Below are positions 51,901 through 60,086 of a stretch of DNA of 64,000 nt, piece by piece. Location: assembly GCF_964340395.1 (NCBI RefSeq), contig NC_135552.1:13917194-13981193 (forward strand). The letters are read 5' to 3'. How positions within the stretch are numbered: the stretch's first letter is position 1; every line of letters starts with the position of its first letter. The notes under the pieces are model-generated. The model had not been told where the DNA came from. It worked only from the letters and a program-made list of their open reading frames with translations, and did not search any database. This DNA comes from Glandiceps talaboti. Taxonomy: Eukaryota > Hemichordata > Enteropneusta > Spengelidae. The position numbers were made by a program, and so were the translations under genes.

Positions 51901-54678
51901 CTACTAAAAGTGTATTAAAAGGGAAGGCCCATATTACAGTATTAACATGTGGTTGTGAAAAATTTAATTATCATACATATCTCAATTACAAAGGTTATAG
52001 AGTTACACTATCTGATAATACACAGATCTGCATGGATAAAGTTAATAATCCTAAAATAAATGAAGTCAACTGATATTTCAAGATTTAAACCACTCCTCAG
52101 AGCAAATAATATGACATACCAGACATGCCGTTATGATCACCATCTGGCCCAGTGTTTGGTGTCGGGGTGGAACCTTTTTGTCTGGTCCAATCAAAATCAT
52201 CGTTACTTGGCTGGATCCAATTACATAAATCATCCTGGAAGTCACACCTACCAGGGTATGAATCTGTCAAGCAAGTAAATTATGTCAAGGATCGGCACAT
52301 GATGAGATACAATGGCATCAAAGCTGGGTCATACCAACAAGCCATAATTAGCTACTGAGTTCAACCATGTGTAGGGTCTATGGTTTAACTATAGTGCGCA
52401 CTTATCATCACCCTCTTCAACAAGTGCTAACCAATCATTAACTAGCTAAATAAGGCTAACTAATTACCACCTAGCTCAACAACAACTAGCCAATCAAGAT
52501 CTAGGTAAAACAAGTTCTAACTATAATCATCACCTAGCTAAACAGGTGCTGACCAATCATCAATCAGCTATACAGGTGCTGACCAATCATCAATCAGCTA
52601 TACGGGTGCTGACCAATCATCAACAACCTACACAGGTGCTGACCCATCATCAACTAGCTACAGGTGCTGACCAATCACCAGCTAGTGACACAGGTGCTGA
52701 CCAATCATCAAGTAGAGGTGCTGACAAATCATCAACTAGCTATACAGGTGCTGACCAATCATCAATCTGCTAGCCAAACTAATTAAGTGCTGAACAATCA
52801 TTATCATATCTCACTCATCAAGTGCTGATCATCGAAACTCAAAATGTTCACACTATTAATCAATGAAATCACATCTCAAGTACATGAACAATATACTCTC
52901 AGTCAGTCAACTGTCAAAACCTTACCGCATAATGAGATGTGTTCATCACTAGCATCACCACAATTGTCTGTGTAATCACACAGTTTGCCATTAGACACAC
53001 ACATCTCATTGGAGCAGATGAATTGATCTAAGTGACAAGGTGGTGGCGCCATATCTGGAGGTTGAAAAATACACTAAATATAAATTATATCATACACTTA
53101 ATCAGGAACAACAGGACACTACTTGATTTTTAAAAAACTAATTGTACATTTATGAAATGTTGATATGAAGCATGAAGACTCACTAAAAGCGGAAAACGCC
53201 ACGCCATAAAATAGAAACGTTTTCATAAAAAGTGGGTTCTGGAAAGTAAACATTTCATGATTTTACATCACCTACAATTGTCTGTGATTTCAGAGAAACA
53301 GTAAGATCGGATCTTGAATGTGCATTCATAATTGTACTTTAAAACAGTCTGAATGACTTAGAAATGACAATTAAAATCATTTTATTAATTTAAAATTAAT
53401 TCCCAAATTTCAGCAATAAATGATAAATGTTCACTCAGATACATGCTCATGGGTTTGCCATCTGACAATCAGTGACATTGTGGTTTTTTTTTGTAATCTT
53501 CATTTTTTTTTCATCAGAATGAAGAAGTACTGGGCCGGCTGGTCGGGTCATAGGAAACACAGAATTAACTTAGATCATCCTCATACCTACCTGTGCATTT
53601 TACTGCTACATCAGTGAAACGCATGCCTGGTGCTAAACATTGTGAGCGTGCAACACCCCAACCGTCATTAGAACACTCTGTTAACAATAGCTCTGTTCCA
53701 GTACAATCTACATTGTCAAGATGTACCGGTACACTATGTGATGGAGGGTAAAAGCTTGTTGCATCTTCAGCACTCTGATATCCAAGTTGTTGACAGATGA
53801 CCTTTCCTTCAGTACTCTGATTCCAGACTCCATCATATTCACAAATGGTTCCCCAAGTGTTATTATAATAGACTTCAACTCTTCCTTCATTTGGTGAACT
53901 CGAGGATCCGTCGTTTACTAACCGTACTTTACCATCCTCTGTGAAATATTAGGACTAATGAGTTTAGTGACATCTTCATGTTTCAAGTAAAAAAAAAAAT
54001 GAGTAAATTCGACCAAGCATCTGAGTTTGCCTGTCACAATTCAGTTGTACTAAATACTATCCACTAGTGATGAACTTCTTAGTTCAGTTGTGCTACAAAA
54101 GTATTTTTTCATTCAAACCTCAAAATCTGAAAACATCTTTAAGGTTTAGATGCAGGTGTCTTCATCATCTCTAACACTTTATTTAGAAATCTATAATATG
54201 ACAGAACGTCATGTCACATAAGTGTAAGTGAAACTGTAGCACACTCGGGTTATTTGCACAAGTGCTTGCAGTGTTCTCTGTGCCCAATATGTTTATCTGA
54301 AACAGTGTAGCGAATGATTGCATCCTCATTTGCATATAATTTGCATGCAGGTAAGCAAATATCTTTTCGGTATTGCACTTCAGTGAAAATACCACTAGTA
54401 TGCAGACGTGCACCAGTGCAAGTAATCTTTGGTACATATGTAATAATCTTACAGTACCTCCTTTGAAACAGCCATCTGAGAAAGAAGTATCGTCTAGTGC
54501 TATGTCACCTCTGACCCCATTACCAACAACACCCTCTATGATAATCTGAAATGTAAAATATTAAATTTTATCAATTACAATCTCTGAACACGCTCTGAAA
54601 AAGTACTAAAGATAATATCAACAACTATGGACCTATGAATAATTCATACATCTTCTGCAATAAAGGAGTACAAAGATG

Positions 54679-54710
<32 letters not shown>

Positions 54711-55283
54711 TGTATGTATGTATGTATGTATGTATGTGTATTATAAATTTATCTATGTACATGGTATGTATGTATGTATGTATGTATATATATATGTAGA
54801 AAGAAATGCATATGGAACTTGTAAGTCAGTCCGTATATGTAAAATCCGACGTTTCAAATAAAAATTCTTTTTCAAGGTATAATCGGTGAGCTTTAGACAT
54901 GTTAGGTAAACACCTGAACACATCTGAATGTTATGGAACAGAACGACAACCGCGCGTGATTAACGGTTATACGTGTGAAAAGTTCTAATATTCGCACATA
55001 CCAAATAGAACCCAATAGAACATGCCATGTATGTATGTATGTATGTATGTATGTATGTATGTATGTATGTATGTATGTACGTACGTACGTACGTACGTAC
55101 GTACGTACGTATGTATGTATGTATGTGATTTTAGACATCTGACAAAGTTTTACATTAAAGTATGCTTCAGCGGGGACTTCAAAACAGAATAAACAGTGAT
55201 ATGGGTTAAAACAACAGTTCAATTTGCAGAGTTCTTGCCTTATCTTGTCATGTACACTTTAGCACTCACAAACACATGCACGT

Positions 55284-55366
<83 letters not shown>

Positions 55367-57291
55367 TACACACACACACACACGCAGAAACTATACCATG
55401 CAATAGCACAATCGCACTATTTGTACCGTTATGCAGTTGTGGTAAAACTCTGACTGCAGATATCATATACAGTAATGAACAACTTTGAGTATTTCCAAAA
55501 GCCTTATATTGAGAGGGAAAATGAAAATATTAACTTTAAACTTATTACAAAAATGAGGTTATAACTGAAATGAACGGAAAATCTGACAATTAAAGGCACA
55601 CGTTGGATTTGGATAAAAATTTGGGGGATTTGAAAAAAACAGTTGCCTGACAGAACTATAATAAATGTTTAACCTGAACATAACAGCCAGATTCTATCTA
55701 TCATCATGAGCTCATACTTATGACAGCACTAACGTGAAAATTGTGGGATTCAAACATTGGCCTTTAAGTAGTACAGCTAAATAAGAAATGACATACCTGG
55801 AATGGATGTTGCATACTGAGGAATGATACAGTGCCATCAATCCAGGAATTTCCTTGTGACCCATTTATTGACCACCGTAAATCTTCAACAGTGGAACTCA
55901 CTTCTTTGGAGTAGATATTAAGACTGCCAAGGGCATTCCCATACATGTGATAGTAAAAGGAAAGCTGTTGACCATGAAAATAAATGAAGTTTAGAAAATT
56001 GAGAAAGTTACAGATACATCAGTGATGAGCAATTGAAATAGGGATGCAGTTTATAAATAAAAATATGCAAATAGTGCTATACTTATAGTAATGACAATAG
56101 TTATTTGCTCTTAAATCTTCCTCCCAGCATAAAAGAAATTTTAAAAACATTGTCATAGACTGAATGAAAAAATTGTACAAAAAATATGAAGGAATATGAA
56201 CCCAACCAAGCAATATTGATTCCCACTCAGTTTGCTGATTTCTGAAAAGTACTTTGAATTGGTATCGAGTTAAAGAATGGTTGACATTCTACCTGGTAGG
56301 ACAGTCTTTTATGATACCTGTCTTTACTTTGTCATATCCACTATCCCTCAAAGATCTATATAATCCTTGTGTATGGACATGTACACACAAACTAAGAACC
56401 CCCATGAAACCGTCAACATTTCAATTTTTGTACTTAAATTTCCAGGCAAGCAAAAGGCAAAAGTCACTTTGTTTAGCTACATTTCTTGTGTTTAGAAACT
56501 TCAAAGCAACAAGAACCCATTTTTACCTACTCTGAGGTGACTACGTCATCTCTGAAATAGAGATATGCAAATTGTCAAATCTTACTCAAAAGAGTTCTGT
56601 TTTGCACTGGGGTGGTGCATCATGGGTAATAACAATGTCAGGAACTTCACACCTCTTGAATCTCAGCCCAAATTACGCCGAGGCAATGGAGAATCTGTCA
56701 TTGTACACTTCCACATGATACTTTGTGCCAGTGTACATCAGGTCTCTTCCAGGCCAGATTTGCCAGTATTTATAATTGTAACTCTAGTACAGATAAGTCA
56801 TGTGCTGCAGTGGAAATTAACAATATCTGAGTCTTCATATTTCAGCACGAGAAATGCTACTTTAGACAAAACCACCACATATCTTGTTCCCTTTCAAGTA
56901 ACATCATAAAGTGTTCATTCACTTCATAAATTGAGGCAATGTTTGCTATAACTGATCAGTCTGCATGGTCACAAGTAGAGCCTCATTTTCTATCTCTTAT
57001 ATGTATATAACATCGCTCAAGAGACCATAATACTTACTGTACAGTCATCGCTTTCTGATGGGTTGATATAGTTACTGATAAGTCTTGCATCTTCATCTTC
57101 TTTTCTTGGATATGATGTCTCTATGTAGATATAATGCCCTGATCCATCGCCATTGGTGTGATCGCCTGTTGGTCCTGTACCTGAAGTTGGTGTACTGCCA
57201 TTCTGTCTGATCCAGTCAAAATTGTCAGCAGTCATCTGTACCCACTGACACAGTGAGCTTTCAAAATCACATGGCAACGGATAGACAAACT
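20841..57291 (-). CDS. Scavenger-receptor-like membrane protein (MAM/SRCR/LDLa/CUB) with cytoplasmic SAM and U-box domains
   Basis: Predicted single-pass surface receptor with an intracellular E3-ligase-type end, 5' incomplete. Thirty-four exons in transcript order: 57291-57038, 55964-55797, 54545-54458, 53938-53591, 53054-52926, 52263-52120, 51672-51569, 50906-50657, 46846-46706, 45465-45322, 43692-43595, 43198-43031, 40779-40683, 40367-40206, 39159-38980, 38767-38639, 38156-37965, 35768-35671, 35226-35101, 34629-34527, 33784-33558, 32777-32561, 31443-31294, 30706-30515, 29575-29534, 29336-28956, 27766-27634, 26801-26647, 25989-25576, 24798-24608, 23870-23748, 23064-22987, 21911-21779 and 21055-20841. 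Every exon has GT-AG ends and the frame closes through all of them, about 1,920 codons. Most module borders are phase 1, typical of shuffled extracellular exons. The outside resembles pattern-recognition or endocytic receptors. The ligand is unknown. The signal-peptide exon was not found. The least certain steps are tail to SAM, where only phase supports the join, and the weak donor after 23,748. Confidence 0.8.
21944..21978. repeat. (CAAA)n microsatellite
   Basis: About nine tetranucleotides just upstream of the acceptor of exon 21911-21779. Confidence 0.9.
22987..23870 (-). CDS. Linker exons between SAM and U-box
   Basis: Exons 23870-23748 ([20 protein letters not shown]..) and 23064-22987 ([20 protein letters not shown]..), both phase 0-0, with no known fold. 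The donor of the first ('acg|gtatta') is weak. An in-frame ATG at 23,897, just before the acceptor, could start a shorter U-box-only product. These two are the least secure exons in the model. Confidence 0.55.
23900..24130. repeat. About 44-bp tandem repeat
   Basis: Five units with 'gtataatgtgaagcatttac' and 'ctcatcctgattggt', in the intron between the SAM and linker exons. Confidence 0.8.
24608..24798 (-). CDS. SAM domain exon
   Basis: About 63 residues matching the sterile-alpha-motif pattern: [17 protein letters not shown], an acidic turn [13 protein letters not shown], then [16 protein letters not shown] and a basic end [16 protein letters not shown] domains mediate self-association and scaffolding. 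Entry is phase 1, matching the tail exon. Exit is phase 0 at 'aaag|gtacac'. If that donor is not used, a stop follows after VH. Confidence 0.85.
24919..24946. repeat. Poly-T/poly-G run
   Basis: Homopolymer runs in the intron between the tail exon and the SAM exon. The rest of that 0.8-kb intron (24,799-25,575) shows nothing recognisable. Confidence 0.85.
25576..26801 (-). CDS. Cytoplasmic tail with tyrosine and proline docking motifs
   Basis: Exons 26801-26647 and 25989-25576, about 190 residues, acidic and proline-rich with no fold recognised. Short motifs in order: HVYATI, a WW-type PPPPY, YEKP, YTIP and YERP (YxxP, Crk/Nck type), YEAM (YxxM, PI3-kinase p85 type) and YVNL (YxN, Grb2 type). 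The exon ends in AM plus one base at a perfect 'gtaagt' donor, so a phase-1 exon must follow. The first one downstream is the SAM exon. If the intron is kept, translation stops five codons later (GKFLW then stop). Confidence 0.88.
26217..26485. repeat. Dispersed repeat family D, copy 2
   Basis: Same block order as 8,655-9,000: 'gggcactag..gatgtctattacccc', 'aggcaataagtgtttta', 'cacatcaca', 'cacatattctttcca', 'accatgtgacact'. Confidence 0.65.
27290..27465 (-). mobile_element. Partial SINE
   Basis: Only the tail half remains: 'gctttacaattactg', 'agggagcatacaatccattg', 'attgcaacct'. The head is missing, and the sequence runs directly into two to three units of the 37-bp minisatellite. Confidence 0.65.
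27466..27600. repeat. Short second locus of the 37-bp minisatellite
   Basis: Two to three units ('ttttgagtgtaggtgataac', 'ggcatgttgagtgcagatgg') followed by 'aggatgctatttttaacctg' and 'cataatcatacactgtta'. The same right flank ends the large array near 30,340-30,390. Confidence 0.8.
27634..27766 (-). CDS. Transmembrane helix exon
   Basis: After a short acidic juxtamembrane stretch ([11 protein letters not shown]) comes a hydrophobic helix beginning [16 protein letters not shown] and ending near LLTVGY, then the basic stop-transfer MKHKNKR. The orientation is type I: CUB side outside, basic side inside. It ends in phase 2 and joins the tail exon at 26,801. Confidence 0.93.
28003..28337. mobile_element. 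MITE family A copy
   Basis: Ends 'agtaatccagccttctgttt' and 'aaattgaaggctcaactacc', with the inner 'gaccatgtgatcaacatagt'. Full length, in the intron between CUB2 and the transmembrane exon. Confidence 0.75.
28956..29336 (-). CDS. CUB domain 2 with a furin-type site
   Basis: Single phase 1-1 exon. Hallmarks: [49 protein letters not shown] loop carries RRRKR followed by SSD (codons at 29,068-29,082), matching the furin consensus R-X-K/R-R. It is the domain nearest the membrane. Confidence 0.9.
29790..30310. repeat. 37-bp minisatellite in the CUB1-CUB2 intron
   Basis: About 14 units of 'gacagcatgttgagtgtagg' plus 'tggtaaccacctgtgtg'. Because 37 is not a multiple of three, long open frames with a 37-residue period appear on the minus strand. 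They are not genes. Units contain the palindrome 'ggtggtaaccacc'. Confidence 0.95.
30515..31443 (-). CDS. CUB domain 1 (two exons)
   Basis: Exons 31443-31294 ([30 protein letters not shown]) and 30706-30515 ([36 protein letters not shown]). CUB landmarks SPNYP, the CxW of strand C and LYDG are clear. A 42-bp exon (29575-29534, [13 protein letters not shown]) links to CUB2. Confidence 0.92.
30944..31255 (+). mobile_element. tRNA-derived SINE, plus orientation
   Basis: Best-preserved head in the window: A-box-like 'tggttagagtggccggctt' and a consensus B box 'ggttcgagcccc' at about 30,995. The body and the 'gtaaagcgctttgagca' tail match the other copies. It lies in the CUB1 intron. Confidence 0.85.
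31817..32118. mobile_element. MITE family C copy
   Basis: About 300 bp. The half 'tattcctcaatatttcactt' through 'aatactcatgacctaagggt' is the complement of 'ccttaggtcatgagtatttt' through 'aaaaatattggggaataata'. The outer part 'ctatgtcatg..ctacatcac' matches the copies at 44,144 and 49,384. Confidence 0.75.
32561..33784 (-). CDS. Divergent SRCR domain 5 and Thr/Pro-rich linker
   Basis: Exons 33784-33558 ([38 protein letters not shown]) and 32777-32561 ([18 protein letters not shown]). The SRCR fold is recognised from [19 protein letters not shown] and the last cysteine, but the first half lacks the usual GRVE..WGTVC pattern. The second exon runs on into [12 protein letters not shown], a likely O-glycosylated stalk ahead of CUB1. 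Confidence 0.8.
33270..33340. repeat. 18-bp triplication
   Basis: 'ccatattggatttggtgg' occurs two to three times in tandem in the SRCR5 intron. Confidence 0.8.
34527..35768 (-). CDS. SRCR domain 4 (three exons)
   Basis: Exons 35768-35671 ([15 protein letters not shown]), 35226-35101 ([32 protein letters not shown]) and 34629-34527 ([27 protein letters not shown]). It has one more intron than the sister SRCR domains. Confidence 0.93.
35600..35735 (-). repeat. 65-bp tandem duplication of the SRCR4 exon end and donor
   Basis: The block 'atacttactgtaccccactgggagtc..gataaatttctaatct', which contains the exon end [13 protein letters not shown] and its 'gtaagt', is repeated 65 bp further into the intron as 'cttactacaccccactgg'. 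The copy encodes a close variant of the same peptide. Confidence 0.88.
37003..37310. mobile_element. MITE family A copy
   Basis: Left arm 'agatagacacaaactaaaag', with 'ttgatacaaaagtgataagc' inside, and right arm 'ttttaattttgtgtctatct'. Worn at both tips. Confidence 0.65.
37390..37720. repeat. 46-bp minisatellite of CCAAT-containing hairpins
   Basis: Seven units, each with 'cctattggacaccaatagg' or a variant: 8-bp arms around a 3-base loop, so each unit carries an ATTGG and a CCAAT facing each other, followed by 'tctaggacc'. It lies in the receptor intron between exons 37965 and 35768. Confidence 0.9.
37965..38767 (-). CDS. SRCR domain 3 (two exons)
   Basis: Exons 38767-38639 ([27 protein letters not shown]) and 38156-37965 ([42 protein letters not shown]). 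Confidence 0.93.
38980..40367 (-). CDS. SRCR domain 2 (two exons)
   Basis: Exons 40367-40206 ([33 protein letters not shown]) and 39159-38980 ([29 protein letters not shown]). The donor of the first exon sits a few bases from a 300-bp TTTA/TTTG repeat in the intron. Confidence 0.93.
39893..40201. repeat. (TTTA)n-(TTTG)n-(TTTA)n tract against a splice donor
   Basis: About 308 bp: a short TTTA run, roughly 40 TTTG units, then TTTA with a TTCA interruption. It ends within five bases of the minus-strand donor of exon 40367-40206. The open frames of FVCL or YLFI repeats across it are artefacts of the repeat. Confidence 0.97.
40683..45465 (-). CDS. MAM domain 3 (four exons)
   Basis: Exons 45465-45322 ([20 protein letters not shown]), 43692-43595 ([14 protein letters not shown]), 43198-43031 ([29 protein letters not shown]) and 40779-40683 ([22 protein letters not shown]). 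Introns fall at the same places as in MAM1 and MAM2, plus one extra. Confidence 0.93.
42776..42952. repeat. (AC)n and long (GA)n microsatellites
   Basis: A short AC run at 42,776-42,792 and a GA run of about 105 bp at 42,842-42,952, in the intron 5' on the plus strand of exon 43198-43031. Confidence 0.95.
43400..43600 (-). repeat. Two-unit repeat running up to the MAM3 donor at 43,595
   Basis: Blocks 'ggataagag(g/a)aaagaagtacca', 'gtagaggg(g/c)gctatttg' and 'gt(g/a)aacttatta' or 'gtgtacttacata' occur twice, about 100-120 bp apart. The unit next to the exon begins exactly at the donor, so the junction may have been copied as in other exons, but the older unit is worn. Confidence 0.5.
44144..44411. 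mobile_element. MITE family C copy
   Basis: Contains 'cttgtcgttctacgttacga', 'ttcaaaattgccattacttt' and 'gaagaaaaatattgggtaat', in the order of the 31,817 copy. Confidence 0.7.
45660..46705 (-). repeat. Degenerate array copying the LDLa2 exon end and donor
   Basis: Units of roughly 80-120 bp recur near 46,650, 46,570, 46,165, 45,830, 45,745 and 45,660. On the minus strand the best preserved (near 46,575-46,605) reads [11 protein letters not shown] and then 'gtaagttttat', matching the true exon end [11 protein letters not shown] and its donor. Older units keep 'gatgaaagt' and the Cys-Asn end but have worn donors. Confidence 0.85.
46706..46846 (-). CDS. LDL-receptor class A domain 2
   Basis: Single phase 1-1 exon: [40 protein letters not shown]. 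Six cysteines and the SDE calcium site are present. Confidence 0.93.
47200..47860. repeat. About 155-bp tandem array with a diverged end unit
   Basis: Four units, each with 'ggatcgtatcacgacgaaaa', 'tgtcataga..cactgt', 'gatctgttcaagcatgtctg' and 'gttatggctttggacatgg'. The last unit differs and ends in 'acttcgtccggcggagacta', which looks like the true edge of a dispersed element. It lies upstream of LDLa2 in a receptor intron. Confidence 0.85.
48632..48799. mobile_element. MITE family B copy
   Basis: 'cagtgtgccctgtaagccaa' at the left, 'cattagaggacacactg' at the right, and central 'gcaccaacatttggtgtt'. Confidence 0.75.
49384..49686. mobile_element. MITE family C copy, opposite orientation
   Basis: Starts 'tattattctccaaaattttt', has 'ctatgagtcactagactcgt' in the middle and ends 'agaacgaccagagtataata'. 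Complementary in order to the 44,144 copy. Confidence 0.75.
50657..52263 (-). CDS. MAM domain 2 (three exons)
   Basis: Exons 52263-52120 ([23 protein letters not shown]), 51672-51569 ([26 protein letters not shown]) and 50906-50657 ([37 protein letters not shown]). The middle exon's 3' end and donor are tandemly copied into the following intron. Confidence 0.93.
50991..51155. repeat. Pentanucleotide tract grading CGTCA to TCATA
   Basis: Starts as pure 'cacgt' units, drifts to 'ctcat', 'catat' and 'ataat'. It abuts the 63-bp MAM2 array. Confidence 0.9.
51150..51672 (-). repeat. 63-bp array copying the MAM2 exon end and its splice donor
   Basis: On the minus strand each unit reads as the exon end, peptide (L)ALPQTF then TTDDLCK, then 'gtaagttgat' and about 20 intron bases. 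The true donor adjoins 51,569. Further intact donors ('caacttac' on the plus strand) end at 51,504, 51,433, 51,370, 51,307 and 51,244, mostly 63-64 bp apart, and a worn copy lies near 51,160. Using a later donor adds TGA in frame right after the first junction. Confidence 0.92.
52540..52775. repeat. 30-bp minisatellite
   Basis: About eight units of 'caggtgctgaccaatcatca' plus 'atcagctata', in the LDLa1-MAM2 intron. The unit is a multiple of three, which explains the open frame across it. Confidence 0.9.
52926..53054 (-). CDS. LDL-receptor class A domain 1
   Basis: Single phase 1-1 exon with six cysteines and the calcium-cage motif: [13 protein letters not shown], then [14 protein letters not shown]. 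Preceded by a short MAPPP linker. Confidence 0.92.
53591..53938 (-). CDS. SRCR domain 1 (single exon)
   Basis: One symmetric phase 1-1 exon. It has [57 protein letters not shown] and a final VKC. It is the only SRCR in this gene not broken by introns, so it may have been copied in separately from the other four. Confidence 0.93.
54458..57291 (-). CDS. MAM domain 1 (three exons)
   Basis: Exons 57291-57038, 55964-55797 and 54545-54458. MAM hallmarks in order: [58 protein letters not shown] and [17 protein letters not shown] domains are about 160-residue extracellular beta-sandwich adhesion modules. The first exon begins in phase 1, so at least one coding exon must precede it. Confidence 0.93.
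54677..55126. repeat. (TATG)n and (TACG)n microsatellites
   Basis: TATG runs at 54,677-54,735, 54,766-54,790 and 55,027-55,126. The last contains a block of eight or nine 'tacg' units in its middle. Confidence 0.95.
55287..55383. repeat. (CA)n microsatellite
   Basis: About 45 dinucleotides with two interruptions, in the MAM1 intron. Confidence 0.95.
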
Positions 57292-59059
57292 CTGTAAAAA
57301 CACAAGTCGACATCAATTACTGCTACCACCGTACATATGATTTTTGGATAATAAAATAACACTTTTGTAACTTCTATGACTTTGAAATGTTCTAAAGAAG
57401 CCCTGTGTTCTTCTATTTTGGTGATTTCCTGCAAGGGTCTATGGGAAAACATTGTCTCAAGTGACATTTTACCACAAGCCCTTGCAGGAATGAAAGATTA
57501 CACTGTGATCAACAGAGAAACTTGCTGTTAGTAGGTAGTTTTAGAACAGCTTGAGACAGGCTAAGAGATATAGTTGGTTGAACATTGTTGTAGTGAAGGT
57601 TTTAATCAAAGACTTAGTGTTTCCAACCATGCACTTCTCTACAGAAATAGATTTAATGACTTTTATTGGTGTAGGTCTTTAATACCACCTGTTGAGCAAG
57701 TTATATGCTACTGTAACTGTGCAGTACTATTGTTTAGTGCGTTGAGTTCCAACTACAGTGTAGAAACATCGTTACAAGATCACCACGAAAAATCTATAGT
57801 ACAGTTTTAAATTAAATGAATAGGAAATCATGTCCTGTCATATATACAAGTTTGAAACACCGTTACAAGATAAATATGGCAAAATAAAAGGACAGAATTC
57901 TTTTACGATTTTATATTAGTAGATGGGAACTCATGTTCCACGTACCTCATATAGTATACATTTTTACATGACAAATGAAGACATTTCTGATAATGACTTT
58001 TTACTTCACATAGTTATATTTAGTAAGATTCACAATGACAGATGATGCAGTTTTTTTTCTTCATAGTGATCGAAAAGATGTAATTTACAAAGACCCTGAT
58101 TTAAACATTAACATCACGTTGACATGTTTTGTTACTTACAACATGTTATGGAAAGCATGGCATAGTAAACACATAGACAAATTGTCATGTTACAGCACTC
58201 ATAAAATTAGCTACTGGAAGGTTCTGTTTTCATTTACATGTGTCAGAAAGGAATTTCGCAAGTGAAAATTTATCATCTGAACTACCACTATACAAACAAA
58301 TTTCTTTACTATTTAAGGTATGAAAATGAGCACATTTATATATAAATGACATAGAATCCAAATAATATCAATGACAGTGATATATGGACAAACTTAAAGG
58401 ATCACTCAGAGTCTGGATTAGGATTAAAATCTAGTTGAGATATCATGGTTGCTTGGCAGAGCTGTAGAAAAACTTAGTCCAGAACAAAAGAAATATTGCA
58501 TGTAATCCTTAATATTAAAGATAAGGTGTAAAAAAAAAATTGTGTGGTTCCGATTACATTCAATTTTAAAATAGGTGGGGTAGGTAGATTTTTTATTTTG
58601 TTACATTTTTTTTTCATGTGTATCTAGTTCAGGTTTTCCATTGTTTTCCAAATGGTCTCTGTTTTGTTTATTTCTTCCTATCAGATGCACAGCCATTACA
58701 GATTGGAAGAATAGTTTTATATTGTCTTTTTAAGTTGATGTCAGTTTCCGCACCCACTCTTTCTTGCGAGACTTCATGATTTTCGCGATTTTATTATTAT
58801 TTTTCTCGAATATGTAAAAAAAAGTTTAGGGTCAGTGTGAAAAACTAGGTGGGGTCGGGTAACCGGAACCAAAAAACTTTTTTTATTTGACCTAACACTA
58901 ATACGATGACATGGGATAGGAAGATAGCCCTTTAACAACTTTTCAAAGTTATTTTTGGGGTGAGAGTTCAATGATCAACTTCTTTGCTTTCCTAAAGGTA
59001 ACACTGTACAGGATAGCTAGCCCAGAGTCTTGCTCTGTGAAGATAACTATCTTAAGAAT

Positions 59060-59215
59060 CTCTCCACATGTGGTGCTCTCCACTCGTGGTGCTCTACGTG
59101 GTGCTCCACATGTGGTGTTCTCCACATGTGGTGCTCTACGTGGTGCTGAGTCGCCACACATGGTGCTCTCCACACATGGTTCTCTCCACACGTGATGCTC
59201 TCCACACCACTGAGG
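59060..59215. repeat. Minisatellite with CCACATGTGG palindromes
   Basis: Units of about 14-16 bp built on 'ctccacatgtggtgct', many containing the palindrome 'ccacatgtgg'. Confidence 0.85.
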
Positions 59216-59234
59216 AGAGCTTCTTGACTACCAA

Positions 59235-59237
<3 letters not shown>

Positions 59238-59316
<79 letters not shown>

Positions 59317-59374
59317 TATATATACATATATACATACATACATACATACATACATACATACATACATACATACA
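59238..59374. repeat. (TA)n and (CATA)n microsatellites
   Basis: About 37 TA units followed by 'tatacat' and about 12 CATA units. Confidence 0.95.
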
Positions 59375-59906
59375 AATATAACTAAGTTTTTCAAAAATTT
59401 GGCAAGCGGAAGATGATATCGCATAATATTTAAATTAAAGATTAAATTTCTATTGATACTACTAATTGTTACATCACAGATAATAATAATAATAATATGT
59501 TGATTAGTATGTCAAATTTTCAGAAAATTGAAAGTTGACTTCATTTTTCAAAGGATAATAAATACATACAAATCATAAATACTATTACAGTATTCGATAG
59601 CTTTTATTGAAAATGAAGTTATACATTAATATACTATCACATGATCTATTACTCCTGATACAAAGTAGTAATTGTCTGCCAGACTATATCAATCTTTAAT
59701 ATATTTTGCCAGTATCATGCTTCATCAGGCTAGTTGTCATGGTAACAACCTCCTTGCATATTACATACATCAAAACATTCTTTTAATTTGTTCCAGACTA
59801 AACAACTCCCAACTTGTATTTATCAACTGTGTATGATATATATAATCACCATATTATGTTTACTACATGACCCGAATTAAGCTAAAATTAAATCGCATGT
59901 CAATTG

Positions 59907-60086
59907 TAGTGTCTCCTCTAAGCCAATTTCATTTGCCACTGACCCGCATCAATTGGTTGTAGGACACCAAATTTGGTGTTCATGTACTCATAGCTTACTG
60001 TGTGGTACTCACAAGATAACACACTACAGTTTTATCATTCTGACCAGAAACAAAATAATTTATCTTTCATTACAGGGAACACTCAT
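59907..60086. mobile_element. MITE family B copy
   Basis: 'tagtgtctcctctaagccaa' at the left, 'caccaaatttggtgtt' in the middle, 'acagggaacactcat' at the right. More worn than the other copies. Confidence 0.65.
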
